A stretch of DNA of 64,000 nucleotides from positions 1,620,998 through 1,684,997 of the forward strand of contig NZ_CP011514.1 in the NCBI RefSeq assembly GCF_001653795.1. The letters run 5' to 3'. The notes beneath the pieces are model-generated. The model was not told the origin of the DNA. It worked only from the letters and a program-made list of their open reading frames with translations, and searched no databases. The position numbers and the translations under genes were made by a program. Of this stretch, positions 24,354 to 32,225 are shown in pieces; the first letter of the stretch is position 1, and each line of letters opens with the position of its first letter. This DNA comes from Mitsuaria sp. 7 (lineage in GTDB: Bacteria > Pseudomonadota > Gammaproteobacteria > Burkholderiales > Burkholderiaceae_C).

Positions 24354-25432
24354 GGGGTCCTGCCGTGCTCGACGACGCAATGGATGAAGTGCAGCTTCGG
24401 GACGACCCGGCGCTGCAGCACGAAGGGATAGAAGTCGGGTTGGCCCATCGCGCGGGACATCTCGTTCATCACGCTGGTGATGGCGAGCCAGTCGCGCAGC
24501 AGGCGCAGGAAGGCGGGTCCGGTGGCGTGGCCGGGCGACCAGAGGTCGGCGAGGGCGTAGGGCCACGGCCGCAGCTCGTCGACGGTGCTGAGCAGCTTGA
24601 AGCTGCCCGCGGTGTCGATGGTGTCGCGCAGGTGGAGGTAGTGGGCCCAGGTCTCCGCCCAATCCTCCCACGGATGCGCGCTGGCGTACGACGTGATGAA
24701 GCGCTGCGGCCAGTCCGCCGGCGCGCCGGTGTGGTGATGGCGCTGAAGCGCCTCGGCGTAGTTGGTCCGCTCATCCCCGAACAGCGCGCGGAAGGGCTCG
24801 TGCCATTCCGACCCGGCGACCAGCCGGTCCCAGTAGTAATGACCGATCTCGTGGCGGAAATGCCCGAGCAGCGTCCGGTAGGACTCGCCCATGCGCTGCC
24901 GGGCGGCTTCGCGCTTGGCGTCGTCGGCTTCCTCGATGTTGATGGTGATGACCCCCCAGGCGTGGCCGGTCATCACGCGCGGCTGGCCGGGGAGGGTGCG
25001 CAGGAAGTCGAAGGCGAGGCCGCGATCCGGGGCTTCGAACTTCGGCACCACCGGCAGGTGGAGCCCGAGGAGTTGCGACACCAGCCGCCGCTTGGCGCGC
25101 TCCATGCGGCCCCAGAGTTCGGCGTTGATGGGGTCCGATAGATCGGGAATGGTGCGGTTGAGCGCGCAAGCCACGCAGAGAGGGCTCTTACGTCGGTCAT
25201 CCAGCGGCAGCAGCCAGTTGCAGCCAGCGGCGGTGTGGAAGTTCGCGCAACGGGTGAAGACGCCGTCCACGCCGTCGATGCGCCAGGTTTCGGTGGTCGG
25301 ACCGGGCAGCAGCGCGTGCAGCGCGAGGTCGTCGGGCAGGAAGCCGAGCGGCGCCTTGCACACCAGGCAGGCGCTGTTGCGGAAGTAGAGGCGGTGGCCG
25401 CAGGTGCAGCGATAGACGCGGGGAGAGCTCAT
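24350..25432 (-). CDS. Putative zinc-binding metallopeptidase with zinc ribbon
   Basis: A 360-residue protein. The N-terminus has a zinc-ribbon-like pair of Cys motifs (CTCGH and CLVCK) and a second Cys set further on (CVACALN). The core holds a gluzincin-like motif HFRHEIGHYYWD (HExxH) with a downstream acidic segment (YASAHPWEDWAETWAHY) likely supplying the third ligand. These are the features of the putative zinc-binding peptidase family (Peptidase_Mx/DUF2248-like). The predicted protein is cytoplasmic. The gene is translationally coupled to the transglutaminase-like gene by an ATGA overlap, so the two should act in the same process, possibly protein or peptide processing. Confidence 0.88.
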   Translation of the reverse strand: MSSPRVYRCTCGHRLYFRNSACLVCKAPLGFLPDDLALHALLPGPTTETWRIDGVDGVFTRCANFHTAAGCNWLLPLDDRRKSPLCVACALNRTIPDLSDPINAELWGRMERAKRRLVSQLLGLHLPVVPKFEAPDRGLAFDFLRTLPGQPRVMTGHAWGVITINIEEADDAKREAARQRMGESYRTLLGHFRHEIGHYYWDRLVAGSEWHEPFRALFGDERTNYAEALQRHHHTGAPADWPQRFITSYASAHPWEDWAETWAHYLHLRDTIDTAGSFKLLSTVDELRPWPYALADLWSPGHATGPAFLRLLRDWLAITSVMNEMSRAMGQPDFYPFVLQRRVVPKLHFIHCVVEHGRTP

Positions 25433-25482
25433 GGTCAGGATCCCCTTGGCAAGGATGGGGCCTGATGACTGCGACGGCCGCT

Positions 25483-25520
25483 GGCCCTCACCCCCACCCT
25501 CTCCCGCAAGCGGGAGAGGG
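25483..25520 (-). repeat. REP-like palindrome, copy 2 (inverted)
   Basis: Stem CCCTCTCCCGC / GCGGGAGAGGG with an AA loop (25497-25520); the CCCTCACCCCCA tail lies to its left, so this copy is inverted relative to copies 1 and 3. It sits in the 107-bp gap between the helicase gene stop (25540) and the zinc peptidase start (25432). With copy 3 it forms a head-to-head pair, as in BIME-type structures. Confidence 0.85.
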
Positions 25521-25539
25521 AGTTCGACCGGCTCCCTTC

Positions 25540-27897
25540 TTACCCCCTCTCCCGCTTGCGGGAGAGGGTAGGGGTGAGGGTCGCGTCCTGTGCCCACCAC
25601 ACCGGCAGCAGCCGCTGCACCTCCGCCCGCGCGAAGCGGTCGTCGATCAGGTGCACGACGCCGCGGTCCTCGGTCGTCCGGATCACGCGACCCGCCGCCT
25701 GCACGACTTTCTGCAAACCCGGGTACAGGTAGGTGTAGTCGTAGCCCGCGCCGAACAGCTGGTCCATGCGCGCCCGGATCTGTTCGTTGACGGCGTTGAC
25801 CTGCGGCAGTCCCAGCGTCGACAGGAACGCGCCGATGAGCCGCCGCCCCGGCAGGTCGACGCCCTCCGCGAACGCGCCGCCCAGCACCGCGAAGCCGACG
25901 CCTCGACCGTCGACGGTGAAGCGGTCGAGGAACTGGCGCTGTTGGGCCTCGCTCATGCGGCGCGACTGGCGCCATTGCGGCACGTCGGGGTGGCGTTCGC
26001 CGAGCAGGTCCGCCACCTGTTCCAGATAGTCGTAGCTGCTCAGGAACGCCAGATAGTTGCCCGGCGCGCGACCGTACTGCGCCGCGATCAGATCGGCGAT
26101 CGGCTGCAGCGACGCGCGTCGATGCTGGTAGCGCGTCGAGATGTGCGAGGCCACATGCACCTGCAGCTGGCTCGCGTCGAAGGGCGAGGCCACCTCGACG
26201 CTCACGTGGTTCTCCGGCAGCCCCAGAAGATCGGCATGGAAGCCTTGCGGCTGCAGCGTGGCGGAGAACAGCGTGCTCGTGTGCGCCGCCGCCAGGCGCG
26301 GTTTCAGGAACGGCGCGGGAACGATGTTGCGGATGCAGAGCACCGACGGGGCCGTCTTGCCGTGGAGGCTGGGCGGCTTCTGGACATCGACCAGCGAATG
26401 AGGCCCGAAGGATTCCACCGCGCGCGTGACGTGCAGCGTCTCGAAGTGGAAGTCGAGCAGCGCGGGCTCGACCTCGTCGGGATGCGCGGCCAGATGTTCC
26501 GAGACCACGGCGATGCTGTGCTGGAGGGCGCTCAGCAGCGCTTCCGGAAATGTCTCGTAGGCCGCGTAGGGCTCGGCCTGCGCCTTGTCGATCGCGCGCC
26601 AGGCGCGGCGCACCTTGTCCAGTGCCTTGCGGACGAGAGGCGACGCTGAGGCGCCCGACGACTGCCGTGCCTGGAACAGCCGCTCCGGCGACAACGTCGC
26701 GCTGAACATCTTGCGTCCGCGTTCGACGAGGTTGTGCGCCTCGTCGACCAGCAGGCCGATGCGCCATTGGTTCACCTGCGTCAATCCGTGGAGGAGGGCG
26801 CCGTGGTCGAAGTAGTAGTTGTAGTCGCCGACCACCACGTCGGCCCAGCGCGTCAATTCCTGGCTCAGGTAGTACGGGCAGACGTCGTGGGCCAGTGCCG
26901 CCTCGCGCACGGCGGCCCGCGTCAATGCGACGCCCGTGTCATGACCGATGCGCAGCGCCGCCGACCGGGCGGCCGGCAGGCGGTCGTAGAAGCCCTTGGC
27001 CAGCGGACAGGACTCGCCGTTGCAGGCGAGGTCCGGGTGCTCGCACGCCTTGTCGCGCGCGACGAGTTCGAGCACACGCAGCGGGACCGATGTGTTCGGC
27101 GTCACCGATGCGCCCGATGCATCGTCGCGATCAACCAGCCGCTCGATCGCATCCAGCGCCGTCTGCCGGCCCGAGGTCTTCGCCGCCAGGAAGAAGACCT
27201 TGTCGACGCGCTGCCCGGGCGCGGCCTTCAGCAACGGGAAGATCGTGCCCATCGTCTTGCCGATGCCGGTCGGCGCCTGCGCGAGCAGGCAACGGCCCGT
27301 CGCCGCCGCGCGATAGACCGCTTCCGCCAGCGGCCGCTGTCCCACGCGGAAGTCGCCGAACGGGAAGCTCAGCGTCTGCAGCGCGGCATCGCGTCGCTCC
27401 CGATGGTCGAGCTCGAGGACGGCCCAGGCAAGAAACCGCTCGCACAGGGATTCGAAGTGGGCTTGCAGCTCCGCCGCCGTGCAGCGTTCGAGCAGGACCG
27501 TTTCCTCCTGGCTGCCGAGGTCCAGGTAGACCAGCGCGACCTCGATGTCGGGCAGCGCCTCGGCCTGGCACAGCAGCCACGCGTAGACCTTGGCCTGGGC
27601 CCAATGAAGCCGGCGATGCGTGGGGCGCTGACGGTCGATGCTGCCGCGGAAGGTCTTGATCTCCTCGAGGCGACGGCGTTCGGGATCGAAGCCGTCGGCG
27701 CGACCTCGCACGCGGAGTTCCCCGAACTCACCGCTGAGCGTCACTTCCCGCCGATAGCTCGGGCCCCGGCGCTCATACACCAGCGCATGTCCCGCGATGC
27801 CTTCCTGCGCCGTCGGCGCGGGCGTGAAGCGCAGGTCCAGGTCGCCTTGCTTGGCGGTGAACTCGCAGAGTTCGCGGACGGCGACGGTGTAGGGCAC
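25540..27897 (-). CDS. XPD/DinG-like helicase with N-terminal nuclease domain
   Basis: A 785-residue superfamily 2 helicase. Residues 1-110 carry RecB-type PD-(D/E)xK nuclease motifs: Asp68 (GRADG), Glu79-x-Lys81 (EIK) and Gln101-x3-Tyr105 (QAKVY). The helicase part has a Walker A (QAPTGIGKT), a set of cysteines around CEHPDLACNGESC and HDVCPYY consistent with an iron-sulfur cluster, and a DEAHN box. The C-terminal half has the GGAFAEGVDLPG and QAAGRVIR motifs. It should be a 5'-3' DNA helicase-nuclease in repair. The start is GTG with a stop codon three codons upstream in frame and no clear ribosome site. The last dozen residues are encoded by REP copy 3. A LexA-type box lies just upstream. 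Confidence 0.93.
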   Translation of the reverse strand: MPYTVAVRELCEFTAKQGDLDLRFTPAPTAQEGIAGHALVYERRGPSYRREVTLSGEFGELRVRGRADGFDPERRRLEEIKTFRGSIDRQRPTHRRLHWAQAKVYAWLLCQAEALPDIEVALVYLDLGSQEETVLLERCTAAELQAHFESLCERFLAWAVLELDHRERRDAALQTLSFPFGDFRVGQRPLAEAVYRAAATGRCLLAQAPTGIGKTMGTIFPLLKAAPGQRVDKVFFLAAKTSGRQTALDAIERLVDRDDASGASVTPNTSVPLRVLELVARDKACEHPDLACNGESCPLAKGFYDRLPAARSAALRIGHDTGVALTRAAVREAALAHDVCPYYLSQELTRWADVVVGDYNYYFDHGALLHGLTQVNQWRIGLLVDEAHNLVERGRKMFSATLSPERLFQARQSSGASASPLVRKALDKVRRAWRAIDKAQAEPYAAYETFPEALLSALQHSIAVVSEHLAAHPDEVEPALLDFHFETLHVTRAVESFGPHSLVDVQKPPSLHGKTAPSVLCIRNIVPAPFLKPRLAAAHTSTLFSATLQPQGFHADLLGLPENHVSVEVASPFDASQLQVHVASHISTRYQHRRASLQPIADLIAAQYGRAPGNYLAFLSSYDYLEQVADLLGERHPDVPQWRQSRRMSEAQQRQFLDRFTVDGRGVGFAVLGGAFAEGVDLPGRRLIGAFLSTLGLPQVNAVNEQIRARMDQLFGAGYDYTYLYPGLQKVVQAAGRVIRTTEDRGVVHLIDDRFARAEVQRLLPVWWAQDATLTPTLSRKRERG
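25545..25583 (+). repeat. REP-like palindrome, copy 3
   Basis: Stem CCCTCTCCCGC / GCGGGAGAGGG with a TT loop (25545-25568) and the tail TAGGGGTGAGGG. It lies inside the 3' end of the helicase gene and encodes its last residues (LTPTLSRKRERG), with the stop at 25540-25542. This shows insertion of the element into, or extension of, the gene's 3' end. Confidence 0.85.
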
Positions 27898-27917
27898 GGG
27901 GAGGGGTCAGGCTTGAA

Positions 27918-27937
27918 TGCTGTTGTTGCATACAGTA
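27918..27937 (-). promoter_or_regulatory. LexA-type SOS box
   Basis: The 16-base core is CTGT-N8-ACAG (27920-27935), with flanking TA on the helicase-proximal reading (minus strand TACTGT...ACAGCA). This matches the gammaproteobacterial/betaproteobacterial LexA consensus. It lies 20 bases upstream of the helicase start codon, within 76 bp of DNA that separates the helicase gene from the kinase gene. SOS induction of the DinG-like helicase would fit its family (E. coli dinG is LexA-controlled). Confidence 0.8.
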
Positions 27938-27973
27938 TCTCAAATCCTTGTACATCGCCCCTGCCAAGGCGCC

Positions 27974-29263
27974 TCACGGTGTCTTGACTGCCGCGGCCGC
28001 CAGCGCCGCGGCGGTCGCGATGAACTGCTCCCGCTCCGGCGCATCGGCGATGTGACGCGCGAGCGATCGTGAGAGCTCCTCGACGTTGGCGCTGTGCGCC
28101 AGATCGCGCGAGACGAGGTGCCTGGCCAGCGGCCCGATGTGCGACGCGAGGGCGCGCTCGACCTGGAAGATCAGCGCGGCATCGAGCGCGCGGCTCGCGC
28201 CTGAGCCTGCGGTCGATGCGCCCGTCGGGGTGGCGCCTGAGCCGTGGCGAGGCTGCACCAGCGTGCGATCGTCGAAGCCACCGCCGGTGTTGGGGGCCAG
28301 GCCCCCGCCCGCCGCGATCTCCGCCAGCGCGACGCGCATCGCCGCCGCATCGGCGAATCGATGGCGCGGATCCCGGGCCATCGCGCGCCGCACCACGGCA
28401 TCGAGCGCCGGCGGCAGTTCGCCGGGACGCAACGCGCTCGGCGCCGCGGGCTCCTGATGCAGCGTCTGGTACATCACCGCTTCGGGCGCGCCGCTGAACG
28501 GCGTGCGTCCGGTTGTCAGCCGGTACAGCAGCACGCCGCAGGCGAAGAGATCGGCGCGGTGGTCGATCGGACCGCCGAGGTACTGCTCAGGCGCCATGTA
28601 GCCCGGTGTCCCGATCTGCGAAGCGACCTGCGTGAGGTGGCGGTCGGCGATGCGCGCGATGCCGAAGTCGGTCAGTTTCACGCGGTTGTCGCGGGTGATG
28701 AGCAGGTTGCCGGGCTTGATGTCGCGGTGCCAGACGCCGCGGTCATGCGCGCAGCCGAGCGCGTCCAGCAACTGGTCCATGACGTTGAGCGACCAGGTCA
28801 GCGGCGGCCGGGCGATCTTCAACATCTGATCGAGCCCGCGGCCGTCCACGAGCTCCATGACGAGGAAGGCGAAGCTGCCGGCGCCGGCGAGAGCCCCGGC
28901 GCTTGCACCGGCCCCAGCACCAGTACCTGTGCCGGCGTTCGGCGATGCGGACGTCGCCTCGGTGATCTCACCGAAGTCGTGGATGGTCACGACGCCGGGA
29001 TGGGCGATGCGCCCGACCGCGCGGGCCTCGTTGCGGAAGCGCGCGGTGATCGAGTCTTCGGGCGCGGTCTCCCCGACGATGTCCTCGAACTGGCGTCGCA
29101 GTACCTTGATGGCGACCTCGCGCTGGATGTGCGGATCGAAGGCGCGGTAGACGACGCCCATCGCGCCTTCGCCGAGCCGGCCGCGGATGAGGTACTTGCC
29201 GATGCGCGCCGGGCCGCCCGCCGGGGCGCCGTCGGCCGGGGGGCGGGTGTTGTCGTCGGTCAT
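27974..29263 (-). CDS. Eukaryote-like serine/threonine protein kinase
   Basis: A 429-residue kinase with no membrane helix. The kinase domain spans about residues 22-300: glycine loop GRLGEGAMGVVY, ATP-binding Lys53 (AIKV), the catalytic HRDIKPGN, the DFG motif (LTDFGIA) and the GTPGYMAPEQ activation segment. An Ala/Gly-rich insertion lies near residue 110-140. The C-terminal about 75 residues form a helical tail (ERALASHIGPLARHLV core) seen in many proteobacterial kinases. The start overlaps the stop of the heme-sensor gene by ATGA, so the two are co-translated. It probably phosphorylates proteins in response to the sensor; no phosphatase gene is adjacent. Confidence 0.93.
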   Translation of the reverse strand: MTDDNTRPPADGAPAGGPARIGKYLIRGRLGEGAMGVVYRAFDPHIQREVAIKVLRRQFEDIVGETAPEDSITARFRNEARAVGRIAHPGVVTIHDFGEITEATSASPNAGTGTGAGAGASAGALAGAGSFAFLVMELVDGRGLDQMLKIARPPLTWSLNVMDQLLDALGCAHDRGVWHRDIKPGNLLITRDNRVKLTDFGIARIADRHLTQVASQIGTPGYMAPEQYLGGPIDHRADLFACGVLLYRLTTGRTPFSGAPEAVMYQTLHQEPAAPSALRPGELPPALDAVVRRAMARDPRHRFADAAAMRVALAEIAAGGGLAPNTGGGFDDRTLVQPRHGSGATPTGASTAGSGASRALDAALIFQVERALASHIGPLARHLVSRDLAHSANVEELSRSLARHIADAPEREQFIATAAALAAAAVKTP

Positions 29264-30237
29264 GCGTTGCCCTCCAGCATCGCCATCGCCTGATCGAGGC
29301 TGCGGCGCATGCGGCCGAAGGACACGGTCAGCACGCCGATCTCGTCACTCGAGCGCGCGTCGAAAGGCGGTGCGTCCTCGCCGAGCGACACGCGGTCGGC
29401 GATCCGCGCGAGGCGGGTCACCGGCCGGATCACCAGGCGCCAGAGCATCAGGTTGAGTGCCGCGCCCATCGCGAGGAAAGCCGCCGTCAGCGCGCCCATC
29501 ACCAGCCAGAAGGTCTGCGAGGCCTGCTTCAGCGGCAGCGTCATGGGCACGCTGACGACCTCGGCGCCCAGGGTCTCGTTGAGCCGCCAGCCGAAGCCGT
29601 TGGACGGGCCGTAGCGCGCGACCAGCGTCGCCGGTGCCGTCTGCGGCGACGCGTGGCAACCGAGACACGCCGCATTGCTGATCCGGATCGGCCGCGCGAT
29701 GTAGAGCGCCTCGCCGCCGGGCGTCTCGCGACGTCCGATGAACTCCGTCAGCGCGGGCCGGCGCGCGAACTGCGAGATCACGTCCTCCTCCCAGCTCACC
29801 GCCCGGTTGCGCGGGTTGGTCGGATTGAGCATCGCCGCCTTGTAGCTGTAGTCCTCGTAGGCCTTGGACAACGTGGCCAGCACCTCGTGCGCGGAGAACG
29901 CGGGGACGGCCTCGGGCACGAATCGCTCGCGCAGCTGGCCCTCGAGCAGCGGGCGGATGTGGTCCGCGGTGTACTGGTTGACGGCGCCGGCGCTGTGCAT
30001 CAGCAGCCGGGCGCGATCGGCGACCTGCTCCTGCGCGCCGTCCTGCAGCCATCGACGCGCCAGGACGCCGGTGGCCGTCAGTCCCACCAGGAACACCGCG
30101 AGGAAGATCAGGTTGAACTTCGCTAGCAGGCTGAGATGGGGCAGGCGGTCCCAGGGCAGGGCGCGTGCGGGGCCACGCCCGGAGGGGGCGTGCGTGGGGC
30201 GTGTTCCGGTGCGGCTGGCGGTGTCGATGCGGCTCAT
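29260..30237 (-). CDS. c-type heme membrane sensor (DUF3365/Tll0287-like, HAMP)
   Basis: A 325-residue membrane protein. Helix 1 lies near residues 38-60 and helix 2 near 243-270. Between them is a periplasmic domain of the Tll0287/DUF3365 type with an AMLNPTNPRNRA segment and the single heme-binding motif CLGCH. A HAMP-like region (RLVIRPVTRLARIADRVSLG) and a short helical cytoplasmic tail follow; there is no kinase or cyclase output in the same chain. The start at 30237 has GAGG six bases upstream. The gene is translationally coupled (ATGA) to the Ser/Thr kinase, which may be its output. The family is known as redox-sensing heme proteins. Confidence 0.9.
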   Translation of the reverse strand: MSRIDTASRTGTRPTHAPSGRGPARALPWDRLPHLSLLAKFNLIFLAVFLVGLTATGVLARRWLQDGAQEQVADRARLLMHSAGAVNQYTADHIRPLLEGQLRERFVPEAVPAFSAHEVLATLSKAYEDYSYKAAMLNPTNPRNRAVSWEEDVISQFARRPALTEFIGRRETPGGEALYIARPIRISNAACLGCHASPQTAPATLVARYGPSNGFGWRLNETLGAEVVSVPMTLPLKQASQTFWLVMGALTAAFLAMGAALNLMLWRLVIRPVTRLARIADRVSLGEDAPPFDARSSDEIGVLTVSFGRMRRSLDQAMAMLEGNA

Positions 30238-30351
30238 GGTCGTCCTCGGGTCCGACCGGACGGGTGGGTCCGGTCTCAACATCGGGACTTACGGAGACAG
30301 CCGAGACACGGATGCAGCCGGGACGGAAAAAGAGGGGGGCGATCGACGGAT

Positions 30352-30370
30352 CGGGGCGTTCAGCGCCCCG
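30352..30370 (-). terminator. Hairpin at 3' end of GH71/99-like gene
   Basis: CGGGGCG-N5-CGCCCCG spans the stop codon of the hydrolase gene (minus strand). A T-rich run (CTCTTTTTCC on the minus strand) lies about 15-20 bases further on, so it is an imperfect intrinsic terminator. Confidence 0.4.
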
Positions 30371-32030
30371 CCGTGATCAGGTCGAACTGCTCCCACGCCC
30401 CGATCGCCGTGCGGTTCGCGATGAGCGAGCCCGCGCCGGCGTTCTCGGCCGTGACGTAGCGGTTGTTCGCGATCGCCTGCAGCGACACCGAGCCGTTGGC
30501 GTTGCGGATCAGCTTGAACGACTCCCACGGGCCGATGGCCGTCCGGTTGGCAATCAGCGCGGAGCCGCCGCCGTTCTCGGCGCAGACCAGCTTGCCGTTG
30601 GCATGCGCGCGCAGCGCGATGTTGCCGCCGCCGGCGTCCAGCAGGTCGAACTGCTCCCAGCCGCCGATGGCGTCGCGGTTGGCGATCAGCGACGCCCCGC
30701 CGGCGTTCTCCGCCGTCACGTAGCGGTTGTTCACGCGGGCGCGCAGGGTCACGACTTGCGTGGTCGGCGTCGTGGGGCCCACCACCGGCTGCGTCGGACG
30801 CGTCGGCGTCAGCGGCAGCTGGCCCTTCAGCATGCGGCCGCCGTCGTTGGTCAGGCGCAGGTAGTAGTCGGACGAGCAGGCCGTGCCGTCCTCGTCCAGC
30901 GCGAGGATGCCCGAGCCCGCGGGCACGAAGGCCGCGCTCTCGGCGGTCTTGGCGATCTGGTTGCCCTCGTTGAACTCGTCGAACATCGAGATGTAGATCC
31001 CCTGCGCGCCGATCCGGACCATGTTGTAGAACTGGCGCCACATGAAGTCGCCGTGCGCGCGCTGGCGCACGCTCAGGTCGCCGGGCAGCACGCAGGGCTG
31101 GTAGTCGATGCCGCGCGCATTGCAGTCGGCCTGGTCGGCGAGGTTGACGTTCTGGTAGAACCAGTCGGACCCGGCGACGTCGCCGATGCGGCCGACCATC
31201 CACGGCGAGATCATGTTGAACGCGTGATACGCGTCGAGGTAGCCGGCGCGCGAATCGTTCTTGCCTTCGCGCCAGTAGGTCGGCACGCCGCCCATCACGT
31301 AGCAGCCCTGGCTCTTGAACCAGTTGATGACGTCCAGGCAGGCCGCGGCGGACCAGGGATGGTTGTCGTCGTTGAAGCCGAAGCCCCAGAGGCCCACGAC
31401 CGGCTTGCCGTTCTGGCGCGCGTAGGCCGAGGACGCCACCAGCGCGGCCATCTTGTTGAGCCAGTCCGCCTTGATCTCGGGCTGCATGTTGCGCCAGCCG
31501 CTCACGTCGTACATGACGTAGAACTTGCGGCCGTAGGACTCGGCGGCGCTGCGCACCTTCAAGGCCATCGCGTCGCGGGTCGCGCCCTCGCCCCCGTTGG
31601 GGTTGAAGCGCTGCAGCGCGGCGGTGTCGCAGCCGTTCTGCTGCATCCAGCGGAAGTGCGTGTCGACGGTGGCCTGGTCGTAGGACGAGAACAGCGTGGC
31701 AGGCCCGCCGTTGCCCAGTCTGGCGAAGGCGGTTGTGTAACCCGACGCGTACTCGCGCATGTCGGGCCACGAGACGATGGCGCGGTTGGTCGGGGAGGGC
31801 GTGCGGCCCCAGTCCTGCGCCCAGTGCCACCAGCCGTTGATCGGGGCGCTGTCGCCGGCGCAGGCGAACCAGCCCTGGTAGCCCACGGTGATCTTGCCGA
31901 CGACGTCGCCGACCGGACTGGCGGCGATGGCGCCTGACAGCGGCAGCGTGGAGGCAGCGACGCCGGCGGCGGCGGTGCCCAGGAAGGTACGACGGGACAA
32001 GGTCAAGGCGGTCTCCAGCAGGGACGCCAT
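30360..32030 (-). CDS. Secreted GH71/99-like hydrolase with fascin-like repeats
   Basis: A 556-residue exported protein. The N-terminus carries a twin-arginine signal (LSRRTFLGTAAAG) ending near AIAAS. Residues about 40-390 form a TIM-barrel of the GH71/GH99-like type: VGYQGWFACAGD at the start, a DTHFRWMQQNGCD segment, KFYVMYDVSGW, VVGLWGFGFND and the acidic cluster MFDEFNEGNQ. A Pro/Thr linker follows. The C-terminal about 150 residues contain three fascin-like repeats (core NNRYVTAENAG...LIANR.AIG.WE) likely to bind carbohydrate. It should cleave an alpha-glucan or mannan-type polysaccharide outside the cell; the exact substrate is unknown. The start at 32030 fits the signal peptide. Confidence 0.88.
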   Translation of the reverse strand: MASLLETALTLSRRTFLGTAAAGVAASTLPLSGAIAASPVGDVVGKITVGYQGWFACAGDSAPINGWWHWAQDWGRTPSPTNRAIVSWPDMREYASGYTTAFARLGNGGPATLFSSYDQATVDTHFRWMQQNGCDTAALQRFNPNGGEGATRDAMALKVRSAAESYGRKFYVMYDVSGWRNMQPEIKADWLNKMAALVASSAYARQNGKPVVGLWGFGFNDDNHPWSAAACLDVINWFKSQGCYVMGGVPTYWREGKNDSRAGYLDAYHAFNMISPWMVGRIGDVAGSDWFYQNVNLADQADCNARGIDYQPCVLPGDLSVRQRAHGDFMWRQFYNMVRIGAQGIYISMFDEFNEGNQIAKTAESAAFVPAGSGILALDEDGTACSSDYYLRLTNDGGRMLKGQLPLTPTRPTQPVVGPTTPTTQVVTLRARVNNRYVTAENAGGASLIANRDAIGGWEQFDLLDAGGGNIALRAHANGKLVCAENGGGSALIANRTAIGPWESFKLIRNANGSVSLQAIANNRYVTAENAGAGSLIANRTAIGAWEQFDLITAGR

Positions 32031-32225
32031 GACCGGCGTCGAAGTGGCGCCACTGTAGGGAGCGCCTGGCGGGGCCTGTGTCGAGGTGCGTCGTTGCGGC
32101 GCCAACGAGGGGACGGCGTTGCAATGCTTGCAGACACGCAACGAGGCTTGCGTGGAACTCTACCTCTTCGGAGGTGGGTACCGTTTCGTGCCCGGCACCG
32201 GATACGCAGCAACACCTGGCACTGA

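Noticed and set aside
23399..25583. CRISPR-like repeats
   Set aside because: Only three copies with a perfect palindrome, irregular spacing and different orientations, located at gene ends; this is a REP pattern, not an array.
25433..26767. An N-terminal extension of the zinc peptidase frame into the helicase gene
   Set aside because: It runs through two REP palindromes and the helicase coding region and has no domain of its own; the Cys-rich start at 25432 fits the family.
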